A stretch of DNA of 64,000 nt, from assembly GCF_013184985.2 (NCBI RefSeq), contig NZ_CP063418.1, positions 1,984,001 to 2,048,000 on the forward strand. Reading direction: 5' to 3'. Shown one piece after another: positions 22,721 through 32,426 of this stretch. Origin of the DNA: Actinomyces faecalis (lineage in GTDB: Bacteria > Actinomycetota > Actinomycetes > Actinomycetales > Actinomycetaceae). Numbering within the stretch: position 1 is the first letter of the stretch; every line of letters begins with the position of its first letter. Under the pieces are notes generated by a model. That model saw nothing but the letters and a program-made list of their open reading frames with translations. It did no database searches and had not been told where the DNA came from. Both the position numbers and the translations under genes were made by a program.

Positions 22721-23308
22721 TCACGAGAGCGATTCACCACCAGCGAGCGAGGTCCCGTCCACGCCCTCGTGCCTCAGCAGCCACGCCTTGCGCTCGGGGC
22801 CGCCGGCGTAGCCCGTCAAGGCCCCGTCGGCCCCGAGCACCCGGTGACACGGGACGACGACGGACACAGGGTTGCGTCCGACGGCGCCTCCCACCGCACG
22901 TGCCGAGGTAGGCCGTCCCAGGACCGTCTCCAGCCGCGTCGCGATCTGGCCGTAGGTACGTGTCTGTCCTCGCGGGATGGCACGCAGCTGGTCCCAGACC
23001 CGGAGCTGGAAGTCGGTACCAGCCGGCGCGAGCAGCGGAGGCTCGCCCGGGTCAGTACCTGCGAAGGTGGCGTCCAGCCATGCGCGCGCGGCAGCGAGCA
23101 CGGCCGGCTCGCCGTCGTCCCCCGGGCTGACCAGGGCAGCGTCGTCGGGCAGTCCGGCGCGGTCATGAGCCTGGCCGTCGAACCAGACGCCGGTCAGCGC
23201 TCCCGTAGCCGGCAGGCCGGTGCCGGTGGCCGCCGCCAGCGTCATCGGCCCCAGGGGTGAGGAGTAGGCCTGGACGTACATGGAGCGGGAGGAGGCGCCG
23301 GAGGTCAT
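22721..23308 (-). CDS. ogt: Methylated-DNA--protein-cysteine S-methyltransferase
   Basis: This suicide enzyme removes alkyl groups from O6-alkylguanine onto its own Cys. The active site [18 protein letters not shown] is intact, preceded by the helix-turn-helix with [31 protein letters not shown]. The N-terminal RNase H-like domain is present ([13 protein letters not shown]). The start chosen is ATG 23308 (195 residues); a 12-codon upstream extension exists. The neighbours are unrelated, so it is probably its own unit. Confidence 0.93.
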   Translation of the reverse strand: MTSGASSRSMYVQAYSSPLGPMTLAAATGTGLPATGALTGVWFDGQAHDRAGLPDDAALVSPGDDGEPAVLAAARAWLDATFAGTDPGEPPLLAPAGTDFQLRVWDQLRAIPRGQTRTYGQIATRLETVLGRPTSARAVGGAVGRNPVSVVVPCHRVLGADGALTGYAGGPERKAWLLRHEGVDGTSLAGGESLS

Positions 23309-23417
23309 ACCCCGATCCTGCCACCCGCTCCGGCACGTACCCATGGCTACGACGCCGTAGCCGCGATCTCACGCTTCACAAGCGCGGTCCCAGCCGCGCC
23401 TCGGGCTCGCCAGTCCC

Positions 23418-24011
23418 TCAGTCCTGAAGCTCGGCGAGCACCTGCGCCGTCGTCACCACGCGGGAGTCGAAGACGCGTGAGAAGTACTCCAGGCCGCCGT
23501 CCTGGGTACCGACGAGGAAGCTCGCGGTGGCGTCGGCCGGCACGATGGTGCGATAGCCCAGGTAGTAGGCGCTAGCCAGGGTGTGCAGGACGCAGATGTT
23601 GGTGTCGAAGCCGACGACGACGAGCACGTCCCGCCCCAGCTCGCGCAGGGTCAGGTCAAGGTCCGTGCCCACGAAGGCTGAGTAGCGGCGCTTGGGGACC
23701 AGGTAGTCCGCGTCCGTGACCTGGAAGGCGTCCAGGGGCCTGGAGTCCTCGGTCCCGCGCACGGAGTGCGCACCCCACAGCTCTGTCTCCAGGTCGTTGC
23801 CGGGCAGGTGGTTGTCGCAGGCGAACAGGACCGGGACCCCGGCAGCACGCGCTGCCTGTGCCAGGACGACGGCGTTGGCCGCCATCTCTCGCAGCGGCTC
23901 GATCACCTCGCCCGATCCTCCCAGGACGTCGACGACGACCAGGGCCGCGCGAGAGACGTCGATACCGGTCGACTGCTGCCAGGTCGTGGGCTGAGGCTGC
24001 GGGAGTGCCAT
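23418..24011 (-). CDS. Isochorismatase-family cysteine hydrolase
   Basis: The 197-residue protein has the family triad: Asp in ALVVVDVLGG, Lys in VPKRRYSAFVGTDLD and the nucleophile Cys in VVGFDTNICVLHTLASAYYLGY. The cis-peptide region and AFVGTDL match nicotinamidase-like members. The substrate is unknown (amide or ester hydrolysis; nicotinamidase and N-carbamoyl amidases are relatives). The start ATG 24011 has AAAGGA upstream. It is divergent from the flavodoxin-like reductase at 24167. Confidence 0.88.
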   Translation of the reverse strand: MALPQPQPTTWQQSTGIDVSRAALVVVDVLGGSGEVIEPLREMAANAVVLAQAARAAGVPVLFACDNHLPGNDLETELWGAHSVRGTEDSRPLDAFQVTDADYLVPKRRYSAFVGTDLDLTLRELGRDVLVVVGFDTNICVLHTLASAYYLGYRTIVPADATASFLVGTQDGGLEYFSRVFDSRVVTTAQVLAELQD

Positions 24012-24166
24012 GATGGTCCTTTCACGAGGTGTCTTGACACTAGCAGGAGCCCGTCCCTGCCTCTCGCCTCACACGTCGTGGCGGGTACTGACCGTACCTG
24101 GCTCGTCACAGGCCTGGCTCCTACCGTGGGGCCGTTCACCTGGTTCAGACCGCTGAAGGAAGCCCG
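24012..24166. promoter_or_regulatory. Divergent promoter region with a GTGTC-tt-GACAC palindrome
   Basis: The 155-base gap separates the cysteine hydrolase from the flavodoxin-like reductase. A 12-nt palindrome (24029-24040) lies 18 bases before the hydrolase start and contains TTGACA, so it could be an operator. No clear -10 box is visible for either direction. Confidence 0.35.
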
Positions 24167-24694
24167 ATGAAGACCACTGTCCTCGTCTTTCACCCCAGCC
24201 TCTCCTCCTCACGCGTCAACGCGCGCCTGGCACGCGCTGCGCAGGCTACCGACGACGTCGAGGTCCGCTACCTCTACGACCTCTACCCCGACTCCCGCAT
24301 CGACGTCGAGGCCGAGCAGCGCGTCCTGGAGGCGGCCGACCGTATCGTCTGGCAGTTCCCGATGTACTGGTACTCCTCCCCCGCCCTGCTCAAGCAGTGG
24401 GAGGACGACGTGCTGACCTACGGCTGGGCCTACGGGTCCACCGGCACCGCCCTGCACGGCAAGGAGCTGGCCGTGGCCGTCTCTCCGGGAGCAGCTGCCG
24501 AGCGCTACACGCCCACCGGCCAGTACGGCGTCACCGTCGACCAGCTGCTGCTGCCCTTCGCCACCACCAGCCGGCTCATCGGCACCCGGTTCACTGAGCC
24601 CTTCGTCACGCCCGGGGCCATGCAGATCAGCGACGCCGACCTGGAGCACCAGGCCGAGGCCTACCGTTCCTGGCTGACCGCCCCCGCCCGTTGA
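24167..24694 (+). CDS. NAD(P)H-dependent oxidoreductase, flavodoxin-2 fold
   Basis: The 175-residue protein matches the KefF/YwrO-type quinone reductases. It starts with a flavodoxin phosphate-binding loop (VLVFHPSLSSSRVNARLARAA), then DLYPDSRIDVEAEQ, VWQFPMYWYSSPALLKQWEDDVLTYGWAYG and LAVAVSPGAAAERYTPTGQYG. It probably uses FMN and reduces quinones or other electrophiles. The ATG 24167 is preceded by GAAGGAAG. It may share control with the divergent hydrolase. Confidence 0.88.
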   Translation: MKTTVLVFHPSLSSSRVNARLARAAQATDDVEVRYLYDLYPDSRIDVEAEQRVLEAADRIVWQFPMYWYSSPALLKQWEDDVLTYGWAYGSTGTALHGKELAVAVSPGAAAERYTPTGQYGVTVDQLLLPFATTSRLIGTRFTEPFVTPGAMQISDADLEHQAEAYRSWLTAPAR

Positions 24695-24706
24695 CGCCGA
24701 ACGCGT

Positions 24707-24754
24707 GTGAGCGCGACCTGGCGAGGAAGAACCTCTTCACCCGGTCGCGCTCAC
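24707..24754. terminator. Bidirectional terminator hairpin
   Basis: GTGAGCGCGACC (24707-24718) pairs perfectly with 24743-24754; the loop contains GAGG...CCTC that can extend the stem. It separates the convergent reductase and GH3 genes. Confidence 0.65.
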
Positions 24755-24806
24755 GCACGCTCACCCCACCGAGCGCCGGACCGGCGGCCGGCCCCGCAGT
24801 CCCAGG

Positions 24807-27242
24807 TCAGCGCCCGACCAGCTGCCAGACCATGCGCACCACACGCGCAGCCTGCGTGGCCAGCTCCTCGCGGCTGAGGGCCACGATCGCGCCCTCCTCA
24901 CCACGCAGGGCAGCCAGGACCGCCTGACGGTCGTTCTCGCAGCCCGGCATGAACAGCTCGTTACCGGCCTTGATGGTCGCCGGAGCCGTTGCGCGCGGGT
25001 ACCTGGCGTCCGTACGCGTCATCCCGTCCACGACCCAGTCCGTCATGACCAGACCCTGGTAGCCCCACTCCTGGCGCAGGATCGTCTCCAGCAGCTCGGC
25101 GCTCTCGGAGGTGTGCACGCCGTTGACCAGGTTGTAGGAGGTCATGAGGGCGTGGGGCTGAGCCTCACGCACCACGATCTCGAAGGACCGCAGGTACAGC
25201 TCGCGCGCAGCACGCTGGGAGACGCGGCTGTTGGAGTTCAGACGGTTGGTCTCCTGGTTGTTGAAAGCGAAGTGCTTGACCGTCACGCCGCGACCGGCGT
25301 GGGCCTGGACACCGCGGGTGATGCCGGCAGCCACGCGACCGGCCAGCAGCGGGTCCTCGCTCATGTACTCGAAGTTGCGCCCGCACAGGATCGTGCGGTG
25401 GAGGTTGAAGGCTGGGGCGAGCCACAGGTGCGCTCCGAAGTGCTCCATCTCCGCGCCCACGACGTCGCCATAGGAGCCCGCGAGCTCGGGGTTCCAGGTC
25501 TGGGCGACCGCCGTGCCGATCGGGATCGCGGTGGCCCACTGCTCGAAGGTGCGTTCGGGCACACGCGGCGCGATGCTCGGGTCCACGCCCAGCGCCGCCA
25601 GCGACTCCTCGTCCAGGAGCTCGGCGAACAGGCCCTCGAAGGCCGCTCCCACCGCGAAGGGCCCCTCGGCGTCCACACCGACCTTCGAGGCCAGGCGCAG
25701 GCCGGCAGGCCCGTCAGGCATGACCAGGGTGCCCAGCCCCTCCAGACGGGTGGTGGTCTGGCCGGCCGCACCCACGAGGTCCTCGCTCGCCTGGCCGATG
25801 ACCGACTGCTTGTCCGCGGAGTCGTGGTACTGGCCGAGCACGAGGTAGCTCAGCTCGTCGTCGGACAGGCCGCCCACGTACTCCAGCGCCTCGCCCAGGT
25901 CCACGCTCCTGCCTGCGTCCTCGCGGCGCAGGTCAGCGGCCTGGACCGTGAGGCGCGGGGCGTCGTCGGGGACGACGACGGCGACCGGCTGCTCAGGACG
26001 CCAGTCAGTGAAGCCGGGGTCGCCGAGCACGTCGTGCACCTTGCGCACGAGAGCGGTCTGGGCGAGCTCGACGACGCCGGCCACCTTCGTGGCCCGGCTG
26101 GAGGAGCCTACGCGCACGACGTAGTCGCCGGCCTCCAGGACAGTGGCGACCTTGGCGGCGTCGTAGGAGGCCAGGTCGGCCAGGTCGAAGCGCAGGGCCA
26201 GCTCCTGGCTCTCGCCGGCGGCCAGCTCCTGGGTCTTGGCGAAGGTGGCCAGGGCCTGGAAGGGCTGGTCGATCTCTCCTACAGGCACGGAGACGTAGAC
26301 CTGGACGACCTCCTTGCCCGCGCGCGAGCCGGTGTTGGTGACGCTCGTGGTCACGACGACGTCGCCGCCGTCGACGGCCAGGGTGGCGCCACCGATCTCG
26401 AAGGTCGTGTAGCCCAGCCCGTGGCCGAAGGGGAAGATCGGCTCCTTGCCCACCGAGTCGAGGTAGCGGTAACCGACGTAGACGCCCTCGGTGTAGCGGG
26501 TGTCGTCCGGGTCGCCGAAGTCCCCGGCGTCCGGGTAGCCGCCCCAGGCCGCCCAGGTCGTGGACAGGTGGCCGGAGGGGTAGGACCGGCCCGTCAGGAC
26601 GTCGGCGAAGACGTCACCGGTGACGGCACCGAGCTGGGAGAGCAGGAGGATGTTGGGCAGGTCCGCCACAGGACTGAGGTCGACGACGCCGCCGACGTTG
26701 AGGACCAGGAGGAAGCGCTCGAAGCACGAGGCCAGCGTCTTGATGTCGCGGACCTCGGAGTCGGACAGCAGCACGTCACCTGGCACGGGCTTGCGGTCGT
26801 TGCCCTCTCCGGAGTCACGGGACAGGACGTAGACGGCGGTCTCTCCCTCCGCCTCCAGCGGAAGGTCGTAGGTGGGAGCCGGCTCGACGGCACCCATCCC
26901 GAACATGATCGCCGGGACGCCGGCAGCCTTGGCCTGCTTCTTCAGGTCAGCGACGAAGGCGACGTGGTTGGCGTCAGCCACCTCGTCGTAGGCGTCCAGC
27001 CAGGCCTTGGTCGTGATCTCGAAGCCGGCGTCCTCCAGCCCTTCCTCGACCGTGACGACGTGGCGGGAGTTGACGTCACCCGAGCCGGTACCGCCCTTGA
27101 CGGTGCGTCGCGCACCGGCGCCAAACAGGGCGATCTTGCCCGGAGCGGCCAGGGGGAAGCTGCCGTCACTGGCCAGCAGCACCACGGACTCGGGGGCACC
27201 GGCCCTCACGGTCGCCAGGTGGTCGATCTCGTACTGCTCCAT
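24807..27242 (-). CDS. Glycoside hydrolase family 3 beta-glycosidase with permuted domain order
   Basis: The 811-residue enzyme hydrolyses beta-linked glycosides. Domain order is unusual: the GH3 C-terminal alpha/beta sandwich comes first (about 15-255, KIALFGAGARRTVKGGTGSGDVNSR), then a fibronectin-III-like domain (about 285-370, EVVQVYVSVP), then the catalytic TIM barrel (about 470-811, with GRGVTVKHFAFNNQETNR and the nucleophile Asp near 735 in GLVMTDWVVDG). Conventional GH3 enzymes have the barrel first. No signal peptide, so cytoplasmic. ATG 27242 is preceded by AAAGGAG. Substrate unknown (beta-glucosidase, xylosidase or other). Confidence 0.92.
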   Translation of the reverse strand: MEQYEIDHLATVRAGAPESVVLLASDGSFPLAAPGKIALFGAGARRTVKGGTGSGDVNSRHVVTVEEGLEDAGFEITTKAWLDAYDEVADANHVAFVADLKKQAKAAGVPAIMFGMGAVEPAPTYDLPLEAEGETAVYVLSRDSGEGNDRKPVPGDVLLSDSEVRDIKTLASCFERFLLVLNVGGVVDLSPVADLPNILLLSQLGAVTGDVFADVLTGRSYPSGHLSTTWAAWGGYPDAGDFGDPDDTRYTEGVYVGYRYLDSVGKEPIFPFGHGLGYTTFEIGGATLAVDGGDVVVTTSVTNTGSRAGKEVVQVYVSVPVGEIDQPFQALATFAKTQELAAGESQELALRFDLADLASYDAAKVATVLEAGDYVVRVGSSSRATKVAGVVELAQTALVRKVHDVLGDPGFTDWRPEQPVAVVVPDDAPRLTVQAADLRREDAGRSVDLGEALEYVGGLSDDELSYLVLGQYHDSADKQSVIGQASEDLVGAAGQTTTRLEGLGTLVMPDGPAGLRLASKVGVDAEGPFAVGAAFEGLFAELLDEESLAALGVDPSIAPRVPERTFEQWATAIPIGTAVAQTWNPELAGSYGDVVGAEMEHFGAHLWLAPAFNLHRTILCGRNFEYMSEDPLLAGRVAAGITRGVQAHAGRGVTVKHFAFNNQETNRLNSNSRVSQRAARELYLRSFEIVVREAQPHALMTSYNLVNGVHTSESAELLETILRQEWGYQGLVMTDWVVDGMTRTDARYPRATAPATIKAGNELFMPGCENDRQAVLAALRGEEGAIVALSREELATQAARVVRMVWQLVGR

Positions 27243-27387
27243 CGCGTTGCTCCTTTGCAGGGGGATCCGGTCGCCCAGACGGGCGGCGCTGTTGCGTCCG
27301 GCACTAACCTCCCCCATTTTTGCCGATCGGTCAATAGGGGTGGGGAGTTTTCAGGACGCGCCTCAAGAGCTCCGGCTCAGCGCCAGA

Positions 27388-27459
27388 ACCGTGGTTTGGC
27401 GTACTGGATCGGGGTATACAACAGCACATATACCCCGGTCCAGTACGCCAAACCACGGT
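27388..27459. terminator. Long (31-bp) stem-loop after the aldo/keto reductase
   Basis: Arms 27388-27418 and 27429-27459 are complementary at 30 of 31 positions with a 10-nt loop. The structure starts immediately after the stop codon (27460-27462) of the minus-strand aldo/keto reductase. It is the longest hairpin in the window, and its apex is AT-rich. Confidence 0.8.
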
Positions 27460-28473
27460 CTAGACGACGGCGGACGTCCCACCAGCCAGCGCCTTCTCAC
27501 CCGGGCGGGCCAGCGGGCCGACGAGCTCGTGAGCACGGTAAGGCTCCTCCATGAAGGCGATCTCCTCCTCACTGAGAGTGAGGTCCAGGGCACGCACCGC
27601 GTCGTCGACCCGGCTCGGGCGCGAGCAGCCCACGATCGGCGCCGCCACGCCCTTGGCCCACAGCCAGGCCAGCGCGACGTCGGCCATCGCCGTCTCGTGG
27701 TCGGAGGCGATCTGCTGCACTCGCTCGATGATCGGCATGTCCAGCTCGCGGGCAGAGTCGTACTTGGCGCGCATCGTGGCGTCCGTGGTCGAGCGGGAGG
27801 AGGTCGAGTCCCAGGTCGGACGGGTCAGGTGCCCTGAGGCCAGCGGGCTGTAGGGAGTCAGGCTCATCCCGTACTTCTGGGTTACCGGGATCATCTCACG
27901 CTCGTCCTCGCGGTAGAGCAGGTTGTAGTGGTTCTGCATGCTGGCGAACCGGGTCCACCCGCGCTCGTCGGCCACCACCTGCATGGAGTGGAGCTGGTAG
28001 GCGTACATCGCGCTGGCGCCCAGGGCCCGCACACGCCCGTCGCGCACCAGCCGGTCCAGCGCCTCCATGGTCTCCTCCACCGGCGTGGAGTAGTCGAAGC
28101 GGTGGATGATGTAGAGGTCAAGGTAGTCCGTGCCCAGGCGCTCCAGGGTGCCGGTGACCTCGCGCTCGATCGCCCCAGCGGACAGGTGACCGTCGTTGAA
28201 GTAGACCTTGGACGCCAGGACGACGTCCTCGCGGGCCACGCCCAGGTTCCTCAGCGACTGGCCGATGAAGCTCTCCGAGGTGCCGTGGGCGTATGCGTTG
28301 GCAGTGTCGATGAAGTTGACGCCAAGCTCCAAGGCTCGGGCGATGACCTCCTGAGTGGCAGGCTGGTCGATGACCCACTGGTGGGTGTCGGGGAAGACCT
28401 CACCGAAGCTCATCCCACCGATACACAGGCGAGGGATCGTGATGTCAGTGGTGCCGAGGGTGGTGTGCTGCAT
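27460..28473 (-). CDS. Aldo/keto reductase
   Basis: The 337-residue reductase belongs to the larger aldo/keto reductase group related to the Kv-beta/AKR11-12 types. It has Asp/Tyr in NFIDTANAYAHGTSESFIGQSL, Lys in VVLASKVYFND and His in DLYIIHRFDYSTPVEET, with the coenzyme end APIVGCSRPSRVDDAVRALD. The start is ATG 28473 with CAGGAGA at good spacing; the frame runs upstream to 28902 without signal. It lies between two strong hairpins and downstream of the minus-strand MerR gene, but a hairpin separates them. Confidence 0.9.
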   Translation of the reverse strand: MQHTTLGTTDITIPRLCIGGMSFGEVFPDTHQWVIDQPATQEVIARALELGVNFIDTANAYAHGTSESFIGQSLRNLGVAREDVVLASKVYFNDGHLSAGAIEREVTGTLERLGTDYLDLYIIHRFDYSTPVEETMEALDRLVRDGRVRALGASAMYAYQLHSMQVVADERGWTRFASMQNHYNLLYREDEREMIPVTQKYGMSLTPYSPLASGHLTRPTWDSTSSRSTTDATMRAKYDSARELDMPIIERVQQIASDHETAMADVALAWLWAKGVAAPIVGCSRPSRVDDAVRALDLTLSEEEIAFMEEPYRAHELVGPLARPGEKALAGGTSAVV

Positions 28474-28638
28474 GTTCTCTCCTGAGTCTTGGCCCGAGTG
28501 TGCGTCTTTCCCGCGAGCGCACAGGGTGCGGCGACGCAGTCGCGGGGAATCTGCACTTCCGACGGCGCTTCTAGCGTGATCGAGGCGCCTCCCCTCTTCC
28601 AGGGCCTGGCGAGACCTGGCTGCACAGCCCCGCTTCAC

Positions 28639-28717
28639 CGGGACCCTGCTTTTCTGTCCGGAACCGGTGGTCAGTCCGCGCGTCAGGGCCGGTCCCGAGC
28701 GGAAAAGTACGGTCCCG
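28639..28717. repeat. Dispersed hairpin repeat, copy A
   Basis: Imperfect arms (28639-28667 and 28689-28717) form a long stem. The right half, from GCGTCAGGGCCGGTCCCGAG to AAAAGTACGGT, is almost identical to that of copy B at 30415-30485. It lies 3' of the MerR gene, so it may also end that transcript. The rest of 28474-28807 holds only the probable promoter of the aldo/keto reductase; I see no gene there. Confidence 0.7.
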
Positions 28718-28807
28718 ACGGCGGAGAATACCCCTACCGAGTGATCGCCGCCTGACATCCACTGAGGATCTCCCGCCGAGCCCTCACTCCGCAGGCTGGC
28801 CTCACTC

Positions 28808-29254
28808 CTAGGAGTGAGCCAGGTCGTAGAGCACCCGCATCTGCTCGGGCATCTCATCAGGCAGGTTCTGCGCGAAGTCCTCACTACCGTCTTCGATGGC
28901 ACGTTCGTAGTACCAGCATTTGAATCGGATCATTGCTCTGATCCGTTCCAGGTGGGCGATCTGGGCCTCAACGGTCGCTAGCTGTGTCTCAAAAAGCTCC
29001 CGCCGCTGCCCAAAAGTCTCAGACCCCTGTTCACACCAGTCCATGAACCGCCTGATGTCTTTGATCTCGACCCCCGCCCCCTTGAGGCATTCGATGACAC
29101 GCAGAGCCTCGAGCTGTGTGGGGCCGAAGCGGCGCACGCCGTTACGCCGCTGAAGTCCCGGCAGCAGTCCTTCCCGGTCGTAGTAGCGCAGCGTGGACAC
29201 CGGCAGATCAAGCATCTGCGCGACATCACCGATGCTCAGGGTGTCTGTATGCAC
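28808..29254 (-). CDS. MerR family transcriptional regulator
   Basis: The 148-residue regulator has the MerR winged helix at its N-terminus (LSIGDVAQMLDLPVSTLRYYDREGLLPGLQRRNGVRRFG) and a long coiled-coil dimer helix (about 85-115). The start is GTG 29254 with GGAGG 9 nt upstream; the frame extension to 29485 is not supported. It faces the alpha/beta hydrolase gene across a 58-bp gap that holds a typical MerR operator. Cys residues in IECLKG, MDWCEQ and RFKCWYY could sense thiol or carbonyl stress, as in AdhR/NmlR-type members (inference). Confidence 0.92.
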   Translation of the reverse strand: MHTDTLSIGDVAQMLDLPVSTLRYYDREGLLPGLQRRNGVRRFGPTQLEALRVIECLKGAGVEIKDIRRFMDWCEQGSETFGQRRELFETQLATVEAQIAHLERIRAMIRFKCWYYERAIEDGSEDFAQNLPDEMPEQMRVLYDLAHS

Positions 29255-29275
29255 GAGATCACTCCTCCCACTTCC

Positions 29276-29308
29276 TTGACCTAAAGTCAGGTTTAGGTTC
29301 GAGCATAG
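29276..29308 (+). promoter_or_regulatory. MerR-type promoter/operator of the alpha/beta hydrolase
   Basis: A -35 TTGACC (29276-29281) and a -10 near 29301-29308 (AGCATAG) flank a perfect dyad, ACCTAAA-gtcagg-TTTAGGT (29279-29298). The stretched spacer (about 19-22 bp) is the hallmark of MerR-activated promoters. The start would fall at or next to the hydrolase ATG (29313), and there is no ribosome binding site. Confidence 0.75.
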
Positions 29309-29312
29309 CGGC

Positions 29313-30392
29313 ATGAGCACACCAGACACGACTCCCGCAACATCAACCTCTGCCCCAGCGACCGCATCCTCGGCCACAGCAACCACCCAGGCAGCGACAC
29401 CGCCATCCCTCACCATGACCAGCCAGTGGGACAAGACCTTCCCACGCTCACAATCGGTCGAGCACGCGAAGACCTCCTTCCCCACCGGCTACGGCCTCAC
29501 CCTGGCAGCCGACCTGTACCGCCCCACCAACACCGACGCACCGCTCCCCGCGATTGCCGTGTGCGGGCCGTTCGGCGCCGTCAAGGAGCAGTCCTCGGGG
29601 CTGTATGCACAGACGATGGCGGAGCGCGGATTCCTCACAATCGCCTTCGACCCCTCCTACACGGGAGAATCCAGCGGATCTCCGCGGTATATCGCTTCTC
29701 CTGACATCAACACTGAGGACTTCATGTCCGCCGTCGACTATCTCACCACCCGCCCCGACGTGGACGCTGACAGGATCGGCATCATTGGCATTTGCGGGTG
29801 GGGTGGCATCGCGCTGAACGCTGCCGCTGCGGACCCGCGTATCAAGGCCACCGTAGCCTCCACGATGTACGACATGACGCGCACGGCCGGAAACGGCTAT
29901 TTCGACGCCGACGACGACCCCACGAAGCGCCTGGAGGCTCGCCGATCGCTTGCCGCGCAACGCACGGCAACAGCGGCAACGGGTGCGCGCCCGCGCATGG
30001 GCGGCGTCGTCGATCCGCTACCCGACAACGCGCTGCAGTTCGTCAAGGACTACCACGCCTATTACAAGACCGAGCGTGGCTTCCACCCTCGTTCGCTCAA
30101 TTCCACCGACGGCTGGGCGACGACCGGCATCCAGGCATACGCCAACGCCCGGTTCCTGTACTACATCGGCGAAATCGAGAACGCCGTGCTCGTCCTGCAC
30201 GGGGAGAAGGCGCACTCACGCTATATGGGTGAGACGGCCTACGAGAAGATGGCCAGCGGGATCCGGCCCGAGAACAAGGAGCTCGTCATCGTTCCTGGCG
30301 CCTCCCACACCGACCTGTACGACGGCGGAGCCAAGCACGCGATCCCGTGGGAGCGCCTGACCTCGTTCTTCACACAGGCCATGCAGCGCTGA
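29313..30392 (+). CDS. Alpha/beta hydrolase with Cys nucleophile (dienelactone-hydrolase-like)
   Basis: The 359-residue hydrolase has a Thr/Ala-rich N-terminus (about 1-35), then TGYGLTLAADLYRP, AVCGPFGAVKEQSSG, GFLTIAFDPSYTGESSG and the nucleophile elbow GIIGICGWGG, where Cys replaces the usual Ser. The acid and base are likely in VLHGEKAHS and VPGASHTDLYD (His). The same Cys elbow occurs in dienelactone hydrolase and YcjY-like proteins. No Shine-Dalgarno precedes the ATG, and the promoter predicts leaderless translation; an alternative start is ATG 29415. It is controlled by the divergent MerR gene. Confidence 0.85.
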   Translation: MSTPDTTPATSTSAPATASSATATTQAATPPSLTMTSQWDKTFPRSQSVEHAKTSFPTGYGLTLAADLYRPTNTDAPLPAIAVCGPFGAVKEQSSGLYAQTMAERGFLTIAFDPSYTGESSGSPRYIASPDINTEDFMSAVDYLTTRPDVDADRIGIIGICGWGGIALNAAAADPRIKATVASTMYDMTRTAGNGYFDADDDPTKRLEARRSLAAQRTATAATGARPRMGGVVDPLPDNALQFVKDYHAYYKTERGFHPRSLNSTDGWATTGIQAYANARFLYYIGEIENAVLVLHGEKAHSRYMGETAYEKMASGIRPENKELVIVPGASHTDLYDGGAKHAIPWERLTSFFTQAMQR

Positions 30393-30414
30393 GCTCGCCC
30401 GACAATCCGGCGGG

Positions 30415-30485
30415 ACCGTACTTTTCTGCTCGGGACCGGCCCCTGCGCACTGCGTCAGGGCCGGTCCCGAGCAGAAAAGTACGGT
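30415..30485. repeat. Dispersed hairpin repeat, copy B (bidirectional terminator)
   Basis: Two 28-nt arms (30415-30442 and 30458-30485) are perfectly complementary, with a 15-nt loop. The right half repeats copy A (28639-28717). It sits between the convergent hydrolase and guaA genes. Confidence 0.8.
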
Positions 30486-30540
30486 TTCGATGGGGACATG
30501 CCGACGGTGGCCGCCGCTGATGAGCCGAACGATCAGCCAG

Positions 30541-32147
<1,607 letters not shown>

Positions 32148-32237
32148 CCGCCCAGGATAGCGGGCAGGGGCGACGCCGGGCACGGCGGGCTGAGCCCGCA
32201 CGACCGCGGAGCGGAAGGTGCGCTCCAGACCCCCGCT

Positions 32238-32249
32238 AACCGATCGGTT
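32238..32249. promoter_or_regulatory. 12-bp palindrome AACCGATCGGTT upstream of guaA
   Basis: A perfect palindrome lies 91-102 bases before the guaA start, between guaA and the small membrane peptide gene. A related CCGATCGG core (27323-27330) lies upstream of the GH3 gene. It is a candidate repressor operator; the regulator is unknown. Confidence 0.4.
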
Positions 32250-32291
32250 GAAATAGTGACCCACTCATCAGACTTTGTATGGACAATAACC

Positions 32292-32321
32292 TCGACATTG
32301 GTGACGGGATCTGTCTATGAT
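32292..32321 (+). promoter_or_regulatory. Promoter of the 83-residue membrane peptide
   Basis: A TCGACA (-35, 32292-32297) and TATGAT (-10, 32316-32321) are separated by 18 bp. This predicts a 5' leader of about 100 nt, which contains a perfect 14-bp palindrome, GGTCGGATCCGACC (32341-32354). Confidence 0.55.
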
Positions 32322-32426
32322 CAAGCCACCGGCCCACCAGGGTCGGATCCGACCACAACGGTCGGGCACACAGCCGTGCGGGGCCTCCTTCACGGTTCCG
32401 CACAACGGAACCGAAAGGATCACACC

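Noticed and set aside
25113..27554. An 813-codon open frame on the plus strand across the GH3 gene
   Set aside because: It is antisense to a clear GH3 enzyme. The Val/Gly/Asp-rich translation is what the opposite strand of high-GC coding DNA gives, and no domain is visible.
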